A program made the position numbers and the translations under genes. Shown piece after piece: positions 10,476 to 18,263 of a DNA stretch of 24,330 nucleotides; within the stretch, counting starts at the first letter, position 1, and each line of letters starts with the position of its first letter. The stretch is from an uncultured Paraglaciecola sp. (GTDB taxonomy: Bacteria; Pseudomonadota; Gammaproteobacteria; Enterobacterales; Alteromonadaceae): the NCBI GenBank assembly GCA_905479025.1, contig CAJQKX010000846.1, forward strand, positions 1 to 24,330, written 5' to 3'. The notes beneath the pieces were generated by a model. That model did not search any database, had not been told where the DNA came from, and saw only the letters and a program-made list of their open reading frames with translations.

Positions 10476-10646
10476 TTACTTAATATTAAGTAACCAAGAG
10501 ACAAATTGTTTTGCTTCGGTGGTGTTAGAAAAGGTGCCCATTTTCTGGCCACACTTGTCGGCAAACGCCACTTTATGTTTATTCACAGAGATATTGTGCA
10601 CTGGGCACATTACCGAAATCTGTGTTCCGTTATATGTATAAGACAT
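10476..10646 (-). CDS. Small hypothetical protein (56 aa)
   Basis: The frame reads MSYTYNGTQISVMCPVHN…, ends SWLLNIK, and has two cysteines (one in CPVH, one in DKCGQ) and several histidines, so a small metal-binding or redox fold is conceivable but unproven. I prefer the ATG at 10644-10646, which has GAG seven bases upstream, over the ATG four codons earlier that has none. Support comes from its convergent placement against ybiT with a shared terminator and a balanced, soluble composition. I do not recognise the family. Confidence 0.55.
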   Translation of the reverse strand: MSYTYNGTQISVMCPVHNISVNKHKVAFADKCGQKMGTFSNTTEAKQFVSWLLNIK

Positions 10647-10751
10647 AATAAAACTCATTAAATATGACTATTTTTTACTTCAATAAATGAAGCTATAAAT
10701 AGCTAAAACTAAAAATAAGCTCATTACAGTTTTGACGATACTACTAAAACC

Positions 10752-10930
10752 TTAAGTTTCTGTTCCATGAGACACCTGCAAATATTGTTTGCTACGATGT
10801 TTAATACCCACTAATTCGTCGTACGATAATTCTGCTTGATGATGTAATTCTTTAGGTCTTTACCTAATTGGCGATTTCTAAAGATTACGTTTTTAATGTT
10901 GGCTGACTGGATCAAGGAAAGACATAACAT
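10752..10930 (-). pseudogene. Frameshifted remnant of a small unidentified gene
   Basis: One minus-strand frame opens at ATG 10928-10930 and reads …NRQLGKDLKN before running to TAG at 10811-10813. A second frame overlapping it at about 10850 reads KELHHQAELSYDELVGIKH…QYLQVSHGTET and ends at TAA 10752-10754. Joining them by one base at GACCTAAAG gives a smooth NRQLGKDLKELHHQAELSYDE sequence of about 59 codons, which suggests a single-base lesion. Family unknown. The rest of 10647-11093 shows nothing else I can support. Confidence 0.35.
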
Positions 10931-11093
10931 TGGGGGTTTGTATTGATAAAAGTATTCAAACCTAAATTTAACATACTTACTTTTGTACAATTAGTCAACT
11001 GCTAATTAGACTAAATGGTCTACCCGTGACACATAATTCACTTTGTTAAAGATGCTATCATTAGTTCAATTTATTAGTTGCGAGTGATCTACC

Positions 11094-11567
11094 TTGGAAA
11101 AAATTGCCATATTTGTTGACGTACAAAATATATATTACACCACTCGCCAAGCTTACTCTCGCCAATTTAATTACCGTCGATTCTGGCAACATATTCACTA
11201 TCAAGGCGACATCGTCATGGCCAATGCTTATGCTATTGATAAAGGTGATGAACAACAGCAAAAGTTTCAAAGCGCACTCAAACACATTGGCTTTGATATA
11301 AAGTTAAAACCTTACATTCAACGCAGTGATGGTTCAGCCAAAGGAGATTGGGATGTGGGCATTGCAATAGATGTAATAGAAGCCGCAGAAAAGGCAGATA
11401 CCATTGTTTTATTATCAGGTGATGGGGATTTTGATTTATTGCTCAAAAAAGTGAGCGAAAAATATGGCTGCAAAACTCAGGTCTATGGCGTACCTCAACT
11501 GACCGCCTCTTCATTGGTGAATGCGGCCGATGACTTTTTTAAAATTGAGTCTGATTTATTACAATGA
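11094..11567 (+). CDS. NYN-domain (LabA/DUF88-like) putative ribonuclease
   Basis: This 157-residue protein is a single NYN domain, the PIN-like nuclease fold found in bacterial LabA/DUF88 proteins. The acidic metal-binding residues are in place: Asp9 and Asn12 in IFVDVQNIYY, Asp85/Asp87 and Asp93 in KGDWDVGIAIDV, and Asp110/Asp112/Asp114 in LLSGDGDFDLLL. The family is presumed to cut RNA; the target is not known. The start is TTG at 11094-11096, with GAGTGA upstream as ribosome binding site; the protein already begins at the first strand of the domain. It ends one base before the stop of a convergent hydrophobic ORF. Confidence 0.85.
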   Translation: MEKIAIFVDVQNIYYTTRQAYSRQFNYRRFWQHIHYQGDIVMANAYAIDKGDEQQQKFQSALKHIGFDIKLKPYIQRSDGSAKGDWDVGIAIDVIEAAEKADTIVLLSGDGDFDLLLKKVSEKYGCKTQVYGVPQLTASSLVNAADDFFKIESDLLQ

Positions 11568-11568
11568 T

Positions 11569-11718
11569 TTATATAAAAATGGCTGCAATCCATGCAATGA
11601 AGTAAGCCAGTAATCCGTAACCCGCAAATAAATCCCAGGCTATATTTCCACTAGCTGTTACACCTTCAATAGTGGTAACTGTGGCAACGCACTGCAGTGC
11701 CACCAGATACAACAACAT
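11569..11718 (-). CDS. Small hydrophobic ORF (49 aa), possible membrane-protein remnant
   Basis: The minus-strand frame from ATG 11716-11718 to TAA 11569-11571 reads MLLYLVALQCVATV, a polar turn (TTIEGVTASGN) and a second hydrophobic stretch (LLAYFIAWIAAIFI), giving two likely membrane helices. The same frame stays open upstream for about 17 more codons with protein-like sequence but no ATG, so it may be the 3' remnant of a longer gene. It is not recognised. Only one base separates it from the stop of the convergent NYN gene. Confidence 0.4.
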   Translation of the reverse strand: MLLYLVALQCVATVTTIEGVTASGNIAWDLFAGYGLLAYFIAWIAAIFI

Positions 11719-11953
11719 CAGACCTATGCATGCGCCACTAGAGCTAAACCGTCTTGCAGAATATGGGCGCTAATCCTGCTATAATTTCATCCGCGCCTTA
11801 AATGCCAAATATTATGACTGTAAATCACCACTTTGTGGGGAATGGCCTGAAACCATAAAAACAAATGCAGGTTACTTTTTCTCATCTCTCAGGGGGTCAT
11901 ATGATTACCTGAGCATGCAATATAAATGATGATTATTTACAATACTTGTAACA

Positions 11954-11986
11954 GCCGCTTTGCAATAAAACACATCGCAAAGTGGC
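11954..11986. terminator. Hairpin between the hydrophobic ORF and the DAHP synthase gene
   Basis: Arms GCCGCTTTGC (11954-11963) and GCAAAGTGGC (11977-11986) pair over 10 bp with one G·U and a 13-base loop. On the plus strand it is followed by AAGTTTTAAGTGTTTTT, which resembles a terminator tail. On the minus strand it lies 15 bp after the DAHP synthase stop but has no T-run. A TATAAT at 11780-11785 (plus strand) could start a transcript that ends here. The rest of 11719-12001 shows no gene. Confidence 0.4.
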
Positions 11987-12001
11987 AAGTTTTAAGTGTT
12001 T

Positions 12002-13345
12002 TTATGCTTCACGCAAATGGTCAGCCACAAGAAACGCCATTTCTAATACTTGGTCAGCATTTAATCGAGGATCACATTGCGTTTTATAAGCTTGTGCCAA
12101 ATCGTCATCACTGATTTTGTAAGCTCCGCCCGTGCACTCAGTCACATGTTGTCCTGTCATCTCTAAGTGAATACCACCTGCATGCGTACCTTCAGCTTTG
12201 TGAGCAGCAAAAAACTGTTGGATTTCACGCAAAATAGCATCAAAGTTACGAGTTTTATAACCACTTGAGGCTTTAAAGGTATTGCCGTGCATAGGATCAG
12301 AGCTCCATACCACTTTGCGGCCTTCTTGTTTAACTCTGCGTAACAATTTAGGCAAGTTATGCTCAAGCTTGTCTGCGCCCATACGGGTGATCAAAGTAAG
12401 TCGACCCGCATCGTTATTTGGGTTGAGTGCATCAATAAGCTGAATTAATTCATCTTCTTGCATACTCGGCCCAACTTTCACACCTATAGGGTTGTGAATG
12501 CCACGGAAAAACTCCATGTGTGCATGATCGAGTTGACGAGTACGCTCACCAATCCACAACATATGTGCCGAACAGTTGTACCACTTATCCGTTAAGGTAT
12601 CGACACGAGTCAAAGCTTGCTCATAATTAAGTAACAAGGCCTCATGAGAGGTATACAAGCTAGTTTCATGTAAGGTAGGCGTATTGCTGGAGTTAATCCC
12701 CATAACATTCATAAATTCGAGAGAATCTTGAATACGTTTAGCTAGGTCATGATAACGGTTTTTTAACGGATTATTTTCTACAAAAGCCATATTCCAGCGA
12801 TTCACTTCATGTAAATCAGCTAAACCACCTTGTGCAAAAGCTCGGAGCAAGTTTAGCGTAGAGGCACCACGATGATAAGCTTCAATCATCCTCTGAGGAT
12901 CGGGCCTACGTGATGCTTCAGTAAATTCAAAGCTGTTAATAATATCGCCACGATAGCTAGGTAAAGACACCCCATTAATGGTTTCAAAATCACCTGAACG
13001 AGGCTTAGCATACTGCCCAGCCATTCGAGCAACTTTAATTACTGGGCAACGACCCGCATAGGTCAGCACTATAGCCATTTGTAAAATAACTTTAAAAGTG
13101 TCGCGGATTTTTGGTGCGTTAAATTCATCAAAAGATTCAGCGCAATCGCCGCCCTGCAATAAGAAACCGTGACCTTCTGCTACATTACCTAACTGTTTAT
13201 AAAGTTCACGCGTTTCAGCTGCAAACACTAAAGGAGGATAACCACCAAGAGTATGTTCAACTTGTTTAAGGTGTTGTTTATCTTCATAGGTAGGTTGTTG
13301 CAAAATGGGCTTAGAACGCCAACTGTCTGGTTGCCAATGACTCAC
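12002..13345 (-). CDS. Class II (plant-type) 3-deoxy-7-phosphoheptulonate synthase
   Basis: DAHP synthase condenses phosphoenolpyruvate and erythrose-4-phosphate, the first step of the shikimate pathway. This is the class II type, unrelated in sequence to E. coli AroF/G/H. The metal ligands of the class are visible: Cys68 in GGDCAESF, His353 in SDPMHGNT, Glu395 in GGIHLEMTG and Asp425 in CDPRLN. I start it at GTG 13343-13345 because AAGGA stands seven bases upstream and the product then begins [11 protein letters not shown], the normal N-terminus; an ATG 18 codons earlier adds unlike hydrophobic sequence. The result is 447 residues, normal for the class. It follows the phosphatase gene on the same strand by 135 bp, with a candidate promoter between. 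Confidence 0.93.
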   Translation of the reverse strand: MSHWQPDSWRSKPILQQPTYEDKQHLKQVEHTLGGYPPLVFAAETRELYKQLGNVAEGHGFLLQGGDCAESFDEFNAPKIRDTFKVILQMAIVLTYAGRCPVIKVARMAGQYAKPRSGDFETINGVSLPSYRGDIINSFEFTEASRRPDPQRMIEAYHRGASTLNLLRAFAQGGLADLHEVNRWNMAFVENNPLKNRYHDLAKRIQDSLEFMNVMGINSSNTPTLHETSLYTSHEALLLNYEQALTRVDTLTDKWYNCSAHMLWIGERTRQLDHAHMEFFRGIHNPIGVKVGPSMQEDELIQLIDALNPNNDAGRLTLITRMGADKLEHNLPKLLRRVKQEGRKVVWSSDPMHGNTFKASSGYKTRNFDAILREIQQFFAAHKAEGTHAGGIHLEMTGQHVTECTGGAYKISDDDLAQAYKTQCDPRLNADQVLEMAFLVADHLREA

Positions 13346-13410
13346 GATTTTTCCTTGTAAAATAGATGTAAAGTAGACGATTAAAAACTGAACCGACAAA
13401 CTGGGTCGAG

Positions 13411-13439
13411 AATTTAGAGGGTATGAGCAAAAACTTCAA
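13411..13439 (-). promoter_or_regulatory. Candidate sigma-70 promoter for the DAHP synthase gene
   Basis: On the minus strand TTGAAG (13434-13439) and TAAATT (13411-13416) are separated by 17 bp, about 65 bp upstream of the GTG start. Each hexamer matches consensus at four of six positions, so this is plausible but not strong. Confidence 0.35.
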
Positions 13440-13480
13440 TCACAAACGCAATTATTTATGAAATATAAATAGATAACTTA

Positions 13481-13954
13481 TTACCCAGTAGCAGTAAGAT
13501 GCTCAATAAAGCCATCGGATCCTTGTTCAATGAGATCTAAAACATATTCAAAACCGCCTTTGCCACCGTAATAAGGGTCAGGCACTTCTTGTTCTTCAGA
13601 TTCACAAAAACTTAATAGTAATGACACCTTATGTTGAAACTCTACAGGGCAAGTTTCTAACAAATTGGTGATATTTTGATTATCCATTCCCAAAATATAA
13701 TCAAACTTTTTAAAATCTTGCTTCACCACTTTTCGGCATTTTAAGCCTTTAAAATCATAACCTTTGTTTATAGCCACTGATTGTGAACGTTTGTCAGGCG
13801 CAGCTCCTTTGTGATATCCAGCCGTACCAGCAGAATCAATTTCGATAATCAACCCTATGTCAGCTGCTTTTTTCTTAAAAACGGCTTCAGCACTGGGCGA
13901 TCTACAAATATTCCCCAAACAAACAAAAAGCACTGAAGTTGTGTCACCTACCAT
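13481..13954 (-). CDS. Low-molecular-weight protein tyrosine phosphatase
   Basis: The 157-residue protein has the complete active site of the LMW-PTP family: the P-loop CLGNICRSPS with nucleophile Cys12 and Arg18 near the N-terminus, and the general acid Asp126 in VPDPYYGG. Length is normal (about 150-160). The overall sequence, including AGTAGYHKGAAPDKRS, resembles the housekeeping/eukaryote-like branch rather than the Wzb/Etp branch tied to capsule export, and no polysaccharide genes are adjacent. The cellular substrate is unknown. It is divergent from pepE across 82 bp. Confidence 0.93.
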   Translation of the reverse strand: MVGDTTSVLFVCLGNICRSPSAEAVFKKKAADIGLIIEIDSAGTAGYHKGAAPDKRSQSVAINKGYDFKGLKCRKVVKQDFKKFDYILGMDNQNITNLLETCPVEFQHKVSLLLSFCESEEQEVPDPYYGGKGGFEYVLDLIEQGSDGFIEHLTATG

Positions 13955-13997
13955 CGGTTTTCCTAATATTTTTACTATGAAAAGTATTCTAGCGGTC

Positions 13998-14003
13998 TAT
14001 AAT
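13998..14003 (+). promoter_or_regulatory. -10 box upstream of pepE
   Basis: A perfect TATAAT lies 33 bp before the pepE ATG. No convincing -35 is found 16-18 bp upstream, so only the -10 is claimed. Confidence 0.4.
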
Positions 14004-14036
14004 TGCGCGTCTAGTGGTAATACGGATTAATTTAAA

Positions 14037-14735
14037 ATGAATGTTCTCATGCTTAGCAGTTCTAGAGTGGCTGATGAAGATTACCTACAGCATGCGTTAC
14101 CCATGCTTGATCAACATTTACCCATTATAGAAGAACTACTCTTTATTCCTTTTGCAGGCGTAAATCTCGGCTGGGACGATTATACGACTAAAGTGCAACA
14201 CGCCCTAGCCGATTATCAAGTCAAAGGTATTCATCAATTCGCAAATCCTCATCAAGCATTAGAAAACGCACAAGCTATATTAGTTGGAGGCGGTAACACC
14301 TTTAATTTACTAAATGAATTGTATCATCAAGACTTGCTAGGCAACATAAAAAACCAAGTCAACAAAGGCACACCTTATGTAGGTTGGAGCGCAGGCTCAA
14401 ACATCTGTGGTAATAGTATCCGCACCACCAACGACATGCCCATAATACAACCACCTAGTTTTGAAGCTCTCAATTTTGTTCCATTTCAACTCAACCCCCA
14501 CTACACCGACTATCAAGCCCCTGGGCACAACGGCGAAACGCGCGCACAGCGAATTGAGGAATTTTGTATTTTAAATCCTGGAATGCCGGTGATTGGAATT
14601 CGTGAGGGGGGAGCTTTGTTGTTACAAGGTGATTCACTTCTATTAAAAGGGGAATTGGATGGAGTAGTGTTTGAGGGTCCATCACAACGCATTATTCACC
14701 CAAATCAAAATTTGAGTGGGTATTTGGATAATTAA
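14037..14735 (+). CDS. pepE: Dipeptidase E (peptidase family S51)
   Basis: PepE is a cytoplasmic serine dipeptidase that cleaves dipeptides with N-terminal aspartate. The 232-residue protein is full length (E. coli 229). The nucleophile lies in GWSAGSN (Ser118), with Asp133 in TTNDMP and His155 in NPHYTDY, each offset by exactly two from the Salmonella/E. coli triad Ser120-Asp135-His157. LVGGGNTFNLL (82-92) is the conserved glycine-rich loop. It stands alone with its own -10 box; no strong ribosome binding site is seen before the ATG. Confidence 0.93.
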   Translation: MNVLMLSSSRVADEDYLQHALPMLDQHLPIIEELLFIPFAGVNLGWDDYTTKVQHALADYQVKGIHQFANPHQALENAQAILVGGGNTFNLLNELYHQDLLGNIKNQVNKGTPYVGWSAGSNICGNSIRTTNDMPIIQPPSFEALNFVPFQLNPHYTDYQAPGHNGETRAQRIEEFCILNPGMPVIGIREGGALLLQGDSLLLKGELDGVVFEGPSQRIIHPNQNLSGYLDN

Positions 14736-15051
14736 ATTTTACTGTGAAAATAGTTTTGATTTAAAGCAGACGTGAACGCCCCAAAAAGTTTCAATACAAC
14801 AGTAACCTCGTCTGACTTTTGGGTGGCCACTACCTGTTAATCAAAGCTAACTACTGAGTGATTATAACGTGTGTGTTTTGTGACTACCTTGTTCAAAGAG
14901 CTCAAGCTTGGACCTTAAATTTTTTGGTACTTATAATGGAATAATTTCTTTTGAAAAAAATAAGCAGTATTTATTTTATGGCGATGAGATAACTCCCTCA
15001 CCCTTTTGGATCATAATGCTTTAAGAGCCCCCCATATACTTCTTCAGTTGA
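14736..15051. other. Intergenic sequence after pepE with no recognised gene
   Basis: No convincing frame is present. A weak inverted repeat, CAGACG near 14767 and CGTCTG near 14809, flanks CCCCAAAAAGT, which can alternatively pair with ACTTTTGGG just after the second arm. I do not assign it a function. Confidence 0.3.
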
Positions 15052-15065
15052 AGTTAAAACATTCT

Positions 15066-15193
15066 GTCTGCGATTGAACAACTATTATTAATTAATATTG
15101 ATCAAAAAATTGAACTTATCCTGTTATCTACCTTCTGAACATATAGTTTATGTGTGTTCTGTTTTAAGCCTGATCCTCCATCAGGCTTTTTTT
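15066..15193 (+). repeat. Tandem repeat unit 1 of 2 (offset exactly 200 bp)
   Basis: Aligned without gaps to 15266-15393, this 128-base unit shows 10 differences by eye (about 92% identity). The differences are concentrated in the first 76 bases; the last 52 bases (15142-15193) are identical. The intervening 70-odd bases are not similar, apart from a weak ttaaaac just upstream. Confidence 0.92.
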
Positions 15194-15195
15194 TT
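15122..15195 (+). ncRNA. Candidate small RNA, copy 1
   Basis: The 3' part of the repeat has the structure of a short sRNA. Hairpin 1 is 15137-15159 (GAACATATA pairing with TATGTGTTC-type sequence, 9 bp with two G·U, loop of five). A U-rich linker follows. Hairpin 2 is a textbook terminator at 15166-15188 followed by a run of nine T. The loop of hairpin 2 is CCTCC, the core anti-Shine-Dalgarno sequence. The 5' end is a guess: TGTTATCTA around 15122-15130 could be an extended -10, but no good -35 is visible. No ORF with a ribosome binding site fits the conserved part. Confidence 0.55.
15166..15195 (+). terminator. Rho-independent terminator of candidate sRNA copy 1
   Basis: AAGCCTGAT (15166-15174) pairs perfectly with ATCAGGCTT (15180-15188) around a CCTCC loop, followed by T through 15195. 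The T-tract makes direction plus-strand only. Confidence 0.9.
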
Positions 15196-15321
15196 GCCAA
15201 TTTTCCTCTTCAATTTAGTAACAAGCCTAATATCTTATGTCCTGCAGATAAGCTTAAAACGCGCAGTCTGCAATTGAACAACTATAATCGAAAAATATTG
15301 ATCAAAAAGTTGAACTTATCC

Positions 15322-15393
15322 TGTTATTTACCTTCTGAATGTATAGTTTATGTGTGTTCTGTTTTAAGCCTGATCCTCCATCAGGCTTTTTTT
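15322..15393 (+). ncRNA. Candidate small RNA, copy 2
   Basis: Same architecture as copy 1: hairpin 1 at 15337-15359 and terminator hairpin at 15366-15388. The only two differences from copy 1 inside hairpin 1 (C to T at 15340, A to G at 15341) change a C-G pair to U·G and an A-U pair to G·U, so the stem is kept in both. Such pairing-compatible change is modest evidence that the RNA structure matters. The 5' end is not defined. Confidence 0.55.
15366..15393 (+). terminator. Rho-independent terminator of candidate sRNA copy 2
   Basis: The stem and CCTCC loop are identical to those of copy 1, followed by seven T (15387-15393). Confidence 0.9.
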
Positions 15394-15880
15394 GTCATTT
15401 TCGTCTTCAGCGCTCCGCAAATTATTGGAACACTTAATTATTTTTTTTAGTCGACGATGCGCAGAAAGCGAAGTCCACTCTCTTGATTTATCTAGCCCCA
15501 TGGCTCGTCAATTACCAGCTTATTTTGTAGGTCAATCGGAGTGCGTAAACCATGGCAACTAGTGGTTGAGTAATAGTTTGTCGGAAAAATCATTATCTCA
15601 TTTAAAATGGGCAAATAAGTGAGCAAAACGTATTGCCATAGAGCATCCCTTTTTAACTTTTATTTGTTTTATAGAAGTTAGTTTGATAGAGGGGCAGTTT
15701 GAAAAAACTATATTGACGCTGTGTGAGATCAAGTTCTCTTCAGGGTTATAGAAAATGAAAACATGTACTGACAGGTAAACCATGGATATCATGATAATTT
15801 AAAATCTTCGGCTATTAATTACTAACTTTTGCGAGCTATAAGGCTTGCTGACCCTCAGAAAAGTTAAAAGATACATTATT

Positions 15881-16021
15881 CACCACACCTGTAACCTGGC
15901 ATATATGGGTGAACAAGCTTCCAATGATCATTCAGTTAATCTGTTAGTTTCTGATATTGAAATGCCTGAATGATACGTTTAAGTACTAACCTTTGAAGTT
16001 CGTAATTCGCTAGAGCAAAAA
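15881..16021 (+). pseudogene. Decayed receiver-domain fragment, CheV-like
   Basis: One plus-strand frame reads GEQASNDHSVNLLVSDIEMPE, then a TGA (15971-15973), two codons, a TAA (15980-15982), then VLTFEVRNSLEQK and a TAG. In CheV coupling proteins the receiver domain has SDIEMPEMDGYTLTxEIR at this place. The four codons *YV* stand exactly where MDGY is expected, and the reading frame resumes in phase. The phospho-accepting Asp is in SDIEMP. No CheW-like half is recognisable upstream and nothing follows, so this is a degenerate fragment. The rest of 15394-16145 shows no other gene I can support. Confidence 0.6.
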
Positions 16022-16145
16022 TAGATATAAACACACATTATATTTAATTAAATATTGTCAGGTCTTCCATGCGAGCTTGCTCTAACATTCGATACATAAT
16101 AAAATTTATGATTCTTTTCCTAAACATTAAAGCACTTATTTCTTT

Positions 16146-17240
16146 ATGCCTATGTCACTCAAAGCAAGTTGCTCTATCAATCTAGGTTTTCCTTATCATC
16201 AACATAAAACACCAGCACAGTCGCTGTCGTGTTTATCTTCTTTTTTGAATGAGCAAAAGGAAAATGGCACAGAGATTGACGCTGAATTAGGCAACGACCA
16301 CGGTGCACGCCTGCTTGAAGATAAAATGGCTAAATTATTAGGTACAGAAGCCGCTTTATGGTTCCCCACTGGGGTCTTGGCACAGGGTATTGCTGCTAGA
16401 ATACATGGGCAGCAAATGAATAATGACCAATTGTTGCTACACCCTTCTTCGCATCTTTTGTTACATGAGGAACATGGCTATGGTCATGCCCATGGATGTT
16501 CTGCTAAGGTAATAGGAAAATGGCGAGAGCCACTCACATCAGATGATATTAGTGGCGATCCTGGCTGTGCTTTTGTCGAGCTTCCGCAACGTCATAGTGG
16601 TGGGAAATTACCCAACTGGAGTGAATTGCAAAAGATCAAAAACCGCTGCAAAACACTGGGTATACCGCTGCACATGGATGGCGCTAGGTTATGGTCTTGC
16701 CGACCTTTTTACGACAACAGATCTTATGCTGATATTGTTGCAGGCTTTGACTCAGTATATGTATCCTTCTATAAAGATATTGGTGCGATGGGAGGTGCTG
16801 TATTAGCTGGGTCTCAGGAGTTTATTGATGAAGCGCAAAAATGGCGGACCCGTTTAGGTGGGTTTTCGGTTGGTTCTTGGCCACTCATATACGATGCATT
16901 ACATTTAATTGATAAACGTATTAAACAAATGCCTGCATTTATTGAAAAAGCAAAAGGTATAGCTGGCGCGATTAAACATATTTCTGATTTACGAGTTGAC
17001 CCTGTTATTCCTCATACAAACTTATTTCACATATTGCTTGAGACTTCTTTTGATAAAGCAACATACGCAAGAAATAGAATTGCAACAGAACAGGGCATTT
17101 GGCTATCTGACCGATTCTGGAATTACGAATCACCCAACAGATGCGCCATGGAGTTTGTGGTGGGTGAAAAGGCCCTCGCGATGACAAATCAAACCTTTGT
17201 CAATGCAATGCAGCAATTTGCAAATCTTTTACGTTCTTAG
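16146..17240 (+). CDS. Threonine aldolase-like beta-eliminating lyase (PLP-dependent)
   Basis: The 364-residue protein belongs to the aminotransferase-fold family of low-specificity threonine aldolases and beta-eliminating lyases. The PLP lysine is Lys210 in VSFYKDIGAMGGAVLAG, and the pyridine-nitrogen aspartate is Asp178 in HMDGARLW. An early NDHGARLLEDKMAKLLG block and FPTGVLAQ match the substrate-entry and helix regions. True threonine aldolases usually read LSKGL.APVGS at the lysine; the FYKDIGAMGG version belongs to a related subgroup, so the substrate is uncertain. The start is the first of two ATGs (16146 and 16152); neither has a ribosome binding site. It stands alone, convergent with the sirB1 pseudogene. 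Confidence 0.82.
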   Translation: MPMSLKASCSINLGFPYHQHKTPAQSLSCLSSFLNEQKENGTEIDAELGNDHGARLLEDKMAKLLGTEAALWFPTGVLAQGIAARIHGQQMNNDQLLLHPSSHLLLHEEHGYGHAHGCSAKVIGKWREPLTSDDISGDPGCAFVELPQRHSGGKLPNWSELQKIKNRCKTLGIPLHMDGARLWSCRPFYDNRSYADIVAGFDSVYVSFYKDIGAMGGAVLAGSQEFIDEAQKWRTRLGGFSVGSWPLIYDALHLIDKRIKQMPAFIEKAKGIAGAIKHISDLRVDPVIPHTNLFHILLETSFDKATYARNRIATEQGIWLSDRFWNYESPNRCAMEFVVGEKALAMTNQTFVNAMQQFANLLRS

Positions 17241-17445
17241 CTCGAGCACCAACCCGATTGCAATGTAAAATAGATTAATGAGCATTAGTGTATCCGGTGT
17301 CTAAAGATGAGGCACCATTGCCACCAACTTATCCGCTAAGATCATTGTTCCAAGCTTGTGTATATTATGCTGCTTTACATCATTGATCATCAGCAGCTTC
17401 ACCAATTAACTCAAGCTATCTACAACGTCCTTAGATAAATGATAT

Positions 17446-18263
17446 TCAATGAAAAACGTCTGGGGTTTGTTCACTCAGTTGTTGTAATTGGGCTTGTAGA
17501 AGCTGTGTGGCCGGATCTTTAGGACACTTACGAATAAAATATTGATAGTCTGCAATCGCTACTTGCGTGCAGTCCAGCTGATGTAATAAAAACCCTCTGT
17601 CTCTTCTTTCATAAGGATCGTTAGGACACAAATTCACGAGTAACTCTACCGCTGCTAACGCTTCTGAATAAAATTTACCATTGATATGCGATGCTTTTAA
17701 AGCGTGCAGTAATCTAACAATAGTTTCATCACAACTTGCTTCGTGCAAAGCTTCTTTTGGCATTTTTTCATCTTCTATTCTATGTAAAATAGAAAAGTAT
17801 AGAGATTCCAAATCTTGTCGACTCAGCTGTTTACCATTTAAGGGATCTATATAAATGTCTGGACAAAAACTAAAACGACACTTGATCAAAAAATGTCCAG
17901 GAAAATTTACACCACATATATCAAAACCCAGGATTTTCCCCATGGATTGAAAAATAATGGCAAGGCTTACAGGGATCCCAGTACGGTAATCAAGAACATA
18001 ATTTAGCAAACTATATTGACAAGAAAAATAATTTTTTTCATCACCACTAAAAGCGAGTTTCACATAAAAAAAATGAATAAAACGTTTAAAATTTATGGAG
18101 TAGTATCGGTCGAACCGATAAATGCTTTTGCTTCTTCAATCCACAAGTCTACCTTGCGTTGGTAGTCATCTGGTTGAAAAACGTCAGGCTGAAACACCCT
18201 AGCTAACTGTAAACTGGCCATCAGATAGTCCCGCTTAGCGATAGCCTGCTTTATCTCTTTCAC
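17446..18263 (-). pseudogene. sirB1: sirB1-like gene split by a single-base frameshift
   Basis: SirB1 proteins combine a transglutaminase-like domain with C-terminal TPR-like helices; their role is poorly defined. The N-terminal part opens at GTG 18263 (GGGG upstream) and reads KEIKQAIAKRDYLMASLQLARV…EEAKAFI before TAA at 18093-18095. The rest lies in another frame, with FKRFIHFFYVKLAFSGDEKNY, then LNYVLDYRTGIPVSLAIIF, GVNFPGHFLIK and the TPR-like LCPNDPYERRDRGFLLHQLD. The last match is very close to E. coli SirB1. Total length is 818 bases, one short of 273 codons, which fits loss of one base near CCATAAATTTTAAA. A 205-residue second part starting at GTG 18063 would lack the N-terminal domain. 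Sequencing error is an alternative explanation. Confidence 0.8.

Larger units (their letters stand above)
15266..15393 (+). repeat. Tandem repeat unit 2 of 2 (offset exactly 200 bp)
   Basis: This is the second copy of the unit at 15066-15193; see that entry for the alignment. A 5' TATAATcg here corresponds to TATTATta in copy 1. Confidence 0.92.

Noticed and set aside
15142..15147. TATAGT as the -10 box of the candidate sRNA
   Set aside because: It lies within the stem of hairpin 1, has no -35 at 16-18 bp, and the base changes next to it keep the hairpin paired, so it is more likely inside the transcript.
15154..15450. A 98-codon plus-strand ORF across the sRNA-like repeats
   Set aside because: It has no family features or ribosome binding site, and spans one copy's terminator and T-run; the repeat structure explains the conservation better.
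15598..15792. A 64-codon minus-strand ORF
   Set aside because: The composition is AT-rich and hydrophobic by chance, with no start context and no recognised family.
18080..18110. Programmed frameshift in sirB1
   Set aside because: No slippery site plus stimulatory structure is evident at the junction, and neighbouring sirB2 is also broken, so decay is simpler.
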